In this document: positions 61,205 through 64,000 of the stretch, piece by piece | Layout of the letters: the number at the start of each line of letters is the position of its first letter | Numbering within the stretch: position 1 is the first letter of the stretch | NCBI GenBank assembly: GCA_021778315.1 | Contig: JAJYCQ010000003.1 | Span: 1-64,000, forward strand | Origin: Acidobacteriota bacterium | Lineage (GTDB): Bacteria; Acidobacteriota; Terriglobia; Terriglobales; Acidobacteriaceae | Reading direction: 5' to 3' | DNA length: 64,000 bases | The notes under the pieces: generated by a model | Databases searched by the model: none | What the model saw: the letters and a program-made list of their open reading frames with translations, nothing else | Told to the model about the DNA's origin: nothing | Position numbers and translations under genes: made by a program

Positions 61205-62305
61205 ATGCCTCTGAACTGCGGAATCGTCGGGCTGCCGAACGTCGGCAAGTCCACCATCTTCAACGCGCTTACGGCCTCGAAGGCTGCGGCTGCGAACTAC
61301 CCGTTTTGCACGATTGATCCGAATGTCGGGATCGTGCCCGTTCCTGATGCGCGGATGGATCGCATCGTGACCATGGTGAAACCGAACTCGATCGTTCCGA
61401 CGACCATGGAGTTTGTGGACATTGCCGGCATTGTGGAAGGCGCGAGCAAGGGCGAAGGCTTGGGCAACCAGTTTCTGAGCCACATCCGCCAGACAGACGC
61501 GATTCTGCATGTGGTTCGCTGCTTCTCTGATCCTGAAGTGATCCACGTTGCGGGTGGAGTGAACCCGCTGCATGACATCGACATCATCAATACGGAGCTG
61601 CTGCTGGCTGATCTCGACACAGTCGAGAAGCGCAGGAACAAGGCTGAAAAGGCGGCGAAGAGCAACTCGGCGACTGCGGCGCAGAAGTCGGAGTTGTCTA
61701 CGATTGTGAAGCTCGCGGACGTGCTGAATGCGGGTAAGCCAGCGCGGACAGCGGAGCTTGCGGATGACGAGAAGCTGATTGCGCGAGACCTCTTTCTGAT
61801 CACCATGAAGCCACAACTATATGTGGCAAATGTGGATGAGGACGGGATCATCGGCGGCAACGAATTTACGAAGCTGGTGGAGCAACGAGCCACCGAGGAA
61901 GGTAGTGAAGTGGTTCGCATCTGCGGCGCGATGGAGGCCGAGATCGCGCAACTGGAGCCTGCCGAGCGCGCTGAGTTCCTGGAGGCAGCTGGGCTGGAAG
62001 AGCCAGGGTTGAATCGGCTGATCCACTCGGCTTACAGGCTGCTGAATTTGATTACGTACTTCACGTCGGGCGTGCAGGAGGTTCGCGCGTGGACGATCAA
62101 GCGGGGAACCAAGGCTCCAGGAGCCGCAGGCGTGATTCACTCGGACTTCGAGCGTGGATTCATCAAGGCCGACTGCTATGCGTGTGAGGACCTGTTCCGG
62201 CTGGGCAGTGAGCAGGCGGTGAAGGAAGCTGGGCTGCTGCGGTCCGAGGGTAAGGAATACGTCGTGAAGGACGGTGACATTCTGTTCTTCAAATTCAATG
62301 TGTAG
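61205..62305 (+). CDS. ychF: Redox-regulated ATPase/GTPase YchF
   Basis: 366 residues. G1 is GLPNVGKSTIFNAL, G3 is DIAGIVEGASKGEG (Obg-family), and the NLTK-like specificity motif is altered as in YchF proteins, which prefer ATP. The C-terminal TGS-like part has SAYRLLNLITYFTSGVQEVR and GVIHSDFERGFIKADCYAC. It binds ribosomes and acts in oxidative stress response. Codons are mostly G-ending, unlike genes further left. ddl follows in 24 bases. Confidence 0.96.
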   Translation: MPLNCGIVGLPNVGKSTIFNALTASKAAAANYPFCTIDPNVGIVPVPDARMDRIVTMVKPNSIVPTTMEFVDIAGIVEGASKGEGLGNQFLSHIRQTDAILHVVRCFSDPEVIHVAGGVNPLHDIDIINTELLLADLDTVEKRRNKAEKAAKSNSATAAQKSELSTIVKLADVLNAGKPARTAELADDEKLIARDLFLITMKPQLYVANVDEDGIIGGNEFTKLVEQRATEEGSEVVRICGAMEAEIAQLEPAERAEFLEAAGLEEPGLNRLIHSAYRLLNLITYFTSGVQEVRAWTIKRGTKAPGAAGVIHSDFERGFIKADCYACEDLFRLGSEQAVKEAGLLRSEGKEYVVKDGDILFFKFNV

Positions 62306-62329
62306 CTGGAGCAAGCTGAGGGGCGCAAC

Positions 62330-63445
62330 ATGGCACGGAAGAGACTTCGCGTAGGCGTTTTGTTTGGCGGCAAGAGCGGTGAGCACGAGATCTCGCTGCG
62401 TTCGGCACGCTCGATTTTGAAGGCGATCGACCGGAAGAAGTACGACGTGGTGGAGCTGGGAATCACCAAGGAGGGTCGCTGGCTGCAGAGTGGCGCGGCG
62501 CAGGGACTGCTGGGTGGCGAGACGGCCGATGCAGATTCTGGCAGGGAGAGTGGGCTGTCGATTGTGACCGCGGCTGCGGAGCCGGAGGCAGGCACTGGAC
62601 TGGATGTGGTGTTCCCGGTGTTGCATGGGACGTTCGGCGAAGACGGAACCATTCAGGGGCTGTTTGAGCTGGCTGATATCGCGTACGTTGGATCGGGTGT
62701 TCTGGGCTCGGCTGCGGGCATGGATAAGGATGCAATGAAGCGGATGTTCTTTGCGGCTGGTCTGCCGTTGACTCCGCATGTGACGCTGCTGCGGAGCGAG
62801 TGGAGAGCTGATGCGAAGAAGGCTACTCGTTCGATTGAGAAGGCGCTGACGTATCCGGTGTTTGTGAAGCCTGCGAACCTTGGGAGTTCGGTGGGAATCA
62901 GCAAGGTGAAGTCGCGCAAGGACCTTGCAGCAGCGATGGATCTGGCTGCGAGCTTCGACCGGAAGCTTGTGATCGAGCAGGGAGTTGGTGGACCTGGAGT
63001 GAAACCTCGGGAGCTGGAGGTTGCGGTGCTTGGTAATGATGCTCCAGAGGCAAGCGTCGTCGGCGAGATTGTGCCGGCGAAGGAGTTCTACGACTACGAG
63101 GCGAAGTACGAGCTGAATGGCGCGGATGAGAGCGTCAGCATCATTCCTGCGAAGTTGTCGAAGGCGGAAGAGAAGAAGATTCGTGCGATGGCCATCGCTG
63201 CGTTCAAGGCTTGCGATTGCGCAGGGCTGGCGAGAGTGGACTTTCTGATGTCGCCTGCAAGTAAGGGCAAGCCCTCGGAGATTGTGCTGAACGAGGTGAA
63301 TACGATGCCTGGCTTTACGTCGATCAGTATGTATCCGAAGCTGTGGGCAGCGAGCGGCGTGTCGTATACGAAGCTGATCGACAAGTTGATTGAGCTGGCG
63401 CTGGAACGGCACAGAGAGAAGCAACAGACGAGCTTTAGCCGCTGA
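62330..63445 (+). CDS. ddl: D-alanine--D-alanine ligase
   Basis: 371 residues. ATP-grasp ligase making D-Ala-D-Ala for peptidoglycan. Motifs: RVGVLFGGKSGEHEISLRSA, DVVFPVLHGTFGEDGTIQGL, YVGSGVLGSAAGMDKDAMKR, FVKPANLGSSVGISKVKSRK and ARVDFLM...EIVLNEVNTMPGFTS with the metal-binding Glu/Asn. The active-site Tyr loop (EYYDYEAKY-like KEFYDYEAKYEL) indicates a D-Ala rather than a D-lactate enzyme. Likely co-transcribed with ychF. Confidence 0.96.
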   Translation: MARKRLRVGVLFGGKSGEHEISLRSARSILKAIDRKKYDVVELGITKEGRWLQSGAAQGLLGGETADADSGRESGLSIVTAAAEPEAGTGLDVVFPVLHGTFGEDGTIQGLFELADIAYVGSGVLGSAAGMDKDAMKRMFFAAGLPLTPHVTLLRSEWRADAKKATRSIEKALTYPVFVKPANLGSSVGISKVKSRKDLAAAMDLAASFDRKLVIEQGVGGPGVKPRELEVAVLGNDAPEASVVGEIVPAKEFYDYEAKYELNGADESVSIIPAKLSKAEEKKIRAMAIAAFKACDCAGLARVDFLMSPASKGKPSEIVLNEVNTMPGFTSISMYPKLWAASGVSYTKLIDKLIELALERHREKQQTSFSR

Positions 63446-63448
63446 CCT

Positions 63449-64000
63449 CTACAACACGCGACTGTGGCGGTAGCCGGCGTCAGTCATCGCAGCGAGCAGC
63501 TGATCTACCTGTTCGCGCCCGCGTGTCTCCATGGTGATATCGATGGTCGTATCGCCAAGGTTCACACCGTAATACGCGCGGTTGTACAACGTATCCACAA
63601 TGTTCACGCGATGCGCTGCGATCAGCGTTGTCAGTTCTGTCAGCGCACCAGGCTTATCGAGCAGGTGGATTCGCAGACGAATGAGACGGCCATCCTGCAC
63701 CAAACCTCGCTCGATGATTCTGCTCAACAAGGTGACATCGATGTTGCCGCCGCAGACAAGGACCGCCGTTCGCGTCCCCTCGGCGAGGGAGGTGCGCTTC
63801 TGCAGGAGCGCGGCGAGGGCGGTTGCGCCAGCACCTTCGGCAAGCGTCTTCTCACGCTCCAGGAGCGTGAGAATCGCGCTTGCAATCTCGTCTTCATCGA
63901 CCGTGACAATCTCGTCGACATACTTCTCGACGACCGGAAAGGTGACCTCACCGGCACGGCGCACGGCGATACCATCGGCGATGGTCGTCGCCGGCTCGAG
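63449..64000 (-). CDS. ilvA: Threonine ammonia-lyase, C-terminal part (gene continues past window)
   Basis: 184 residues to the window edge. They include the end of the PLP fold: EPATTIADGIAV, EKTLAEGAGATALAALL and VLVCGGNIDVTLLSR, then an ACT domain (LLDKPGALTELTTLIAAHRV, GDTTIDITMETRG). It deaminates threonine to 2-oxobutyrate; the short form with a single ACT domain resembles biodegradative (TdcB-type) or related enzymes as well as IlvA. The start is outside the window. Confidence 0.9.
   Translation of the reverse strand, partial: LEPATTIADGIAVRRAGEVTFPVVEKYVDEIVTVDEDEIASAILTLLEREKTLAEGAGATALAALLQKRTSLAEGTRTAVLVCGGNIDVTLLSRIIERGLVQDGRLIRLRIHLLDKPGALTELTTLIAAHRVNIVDTLYNRAYYGVNLGDTTIDITMETRGREQVDQLLAAMTDAGYRHSRVL

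Overview
The window looks like a chromosome segment of an Acidobacteriota bacterium of the Terriglobia type (Granulicella, Edaphobacter or Terriglobus relatives). This is inferred from gene content (type III PKS operon, a Tes-like radical SAM enzyme, lpxC and other diderm envelope genes), very GC-rich codons, and intergenic palindromes of a kind I associate with that group. No rRNA, tRNA or CRISPR array was seen.

Layout. 1-63: start of an IS630-type transposase leaving the window. 146-3097: three-gene minus-strand operon (type III PKS, methyltransferase, flavoprotein) probably making phenolic lipids or quinones. 3332-5458: large radical SAM protein, a candidate for membrane-spanning or ether lipid chemistry. 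5742-9960: mutS2, a zinc-ribbon membrane protein and hemB. 10010-11437: small islet with an ImmA-type protease, a membrane protein and a phage-type lysozyme. 11605-16162: lpdA, an NTF2-like gene, lipB and sucB, a coherent lipoate/2-oxoacid dehydrogenase group. 16242-35131: minus-strand phage-like structural cluster: terminase, portal, protease-like protein, capsid, connectors, tail tube-like protein, hub-like protein and two very large fibre-like proteins with Sec signal peptides. A HipA-like kinase and a DUF3037 protein sit between terminase and portal. 35346-37725: host-type genes (a small protein, a Gfo/Idh/MocA oxidoreductase, a lipoprotein). 37811-40211: a second phage-like block with a sigma-region-4-like regulator, a zinc-ribbon protein and small proteins. 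40418-59584: housekeeping and envelope genes (mltG, ruvX, greA, a CDP-alcohol phosphatidyltransferase, an isoaspartyl peptidase, a HhH glycosylase, a hexose-phosphate mutarotase, maf, an M20 peptidase, lpxC, folK, cysK, cysE and others) separated by dispersed repeats. 60055-64000: LLM oxidoreductase, ychF, ddl and the C-terminal part of threonine ammonia-lyase.

Main points of interest. The phage-derived genes show no integrase, repressor, replication gene or recognisable tape measure, and are spread over three blocks between host genes, suggesting a defective or domesticated phage-like element. The HipA-like/DUF3037 pair inside it has its own terminator and looks like an accessory module. The fibre-like proteins carry signal peptides, and one holds a degenerate nucleoside-hydrolase-like domain. 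Dispersed palindromic repeats have entered the isoaspartyl peptidase coding sequence. The + strand is C-rich up to about 59.5 kb and G-rich after about 60 kb whatever the coding direction, so a replichore boundary or inversion endpoint may lie there.
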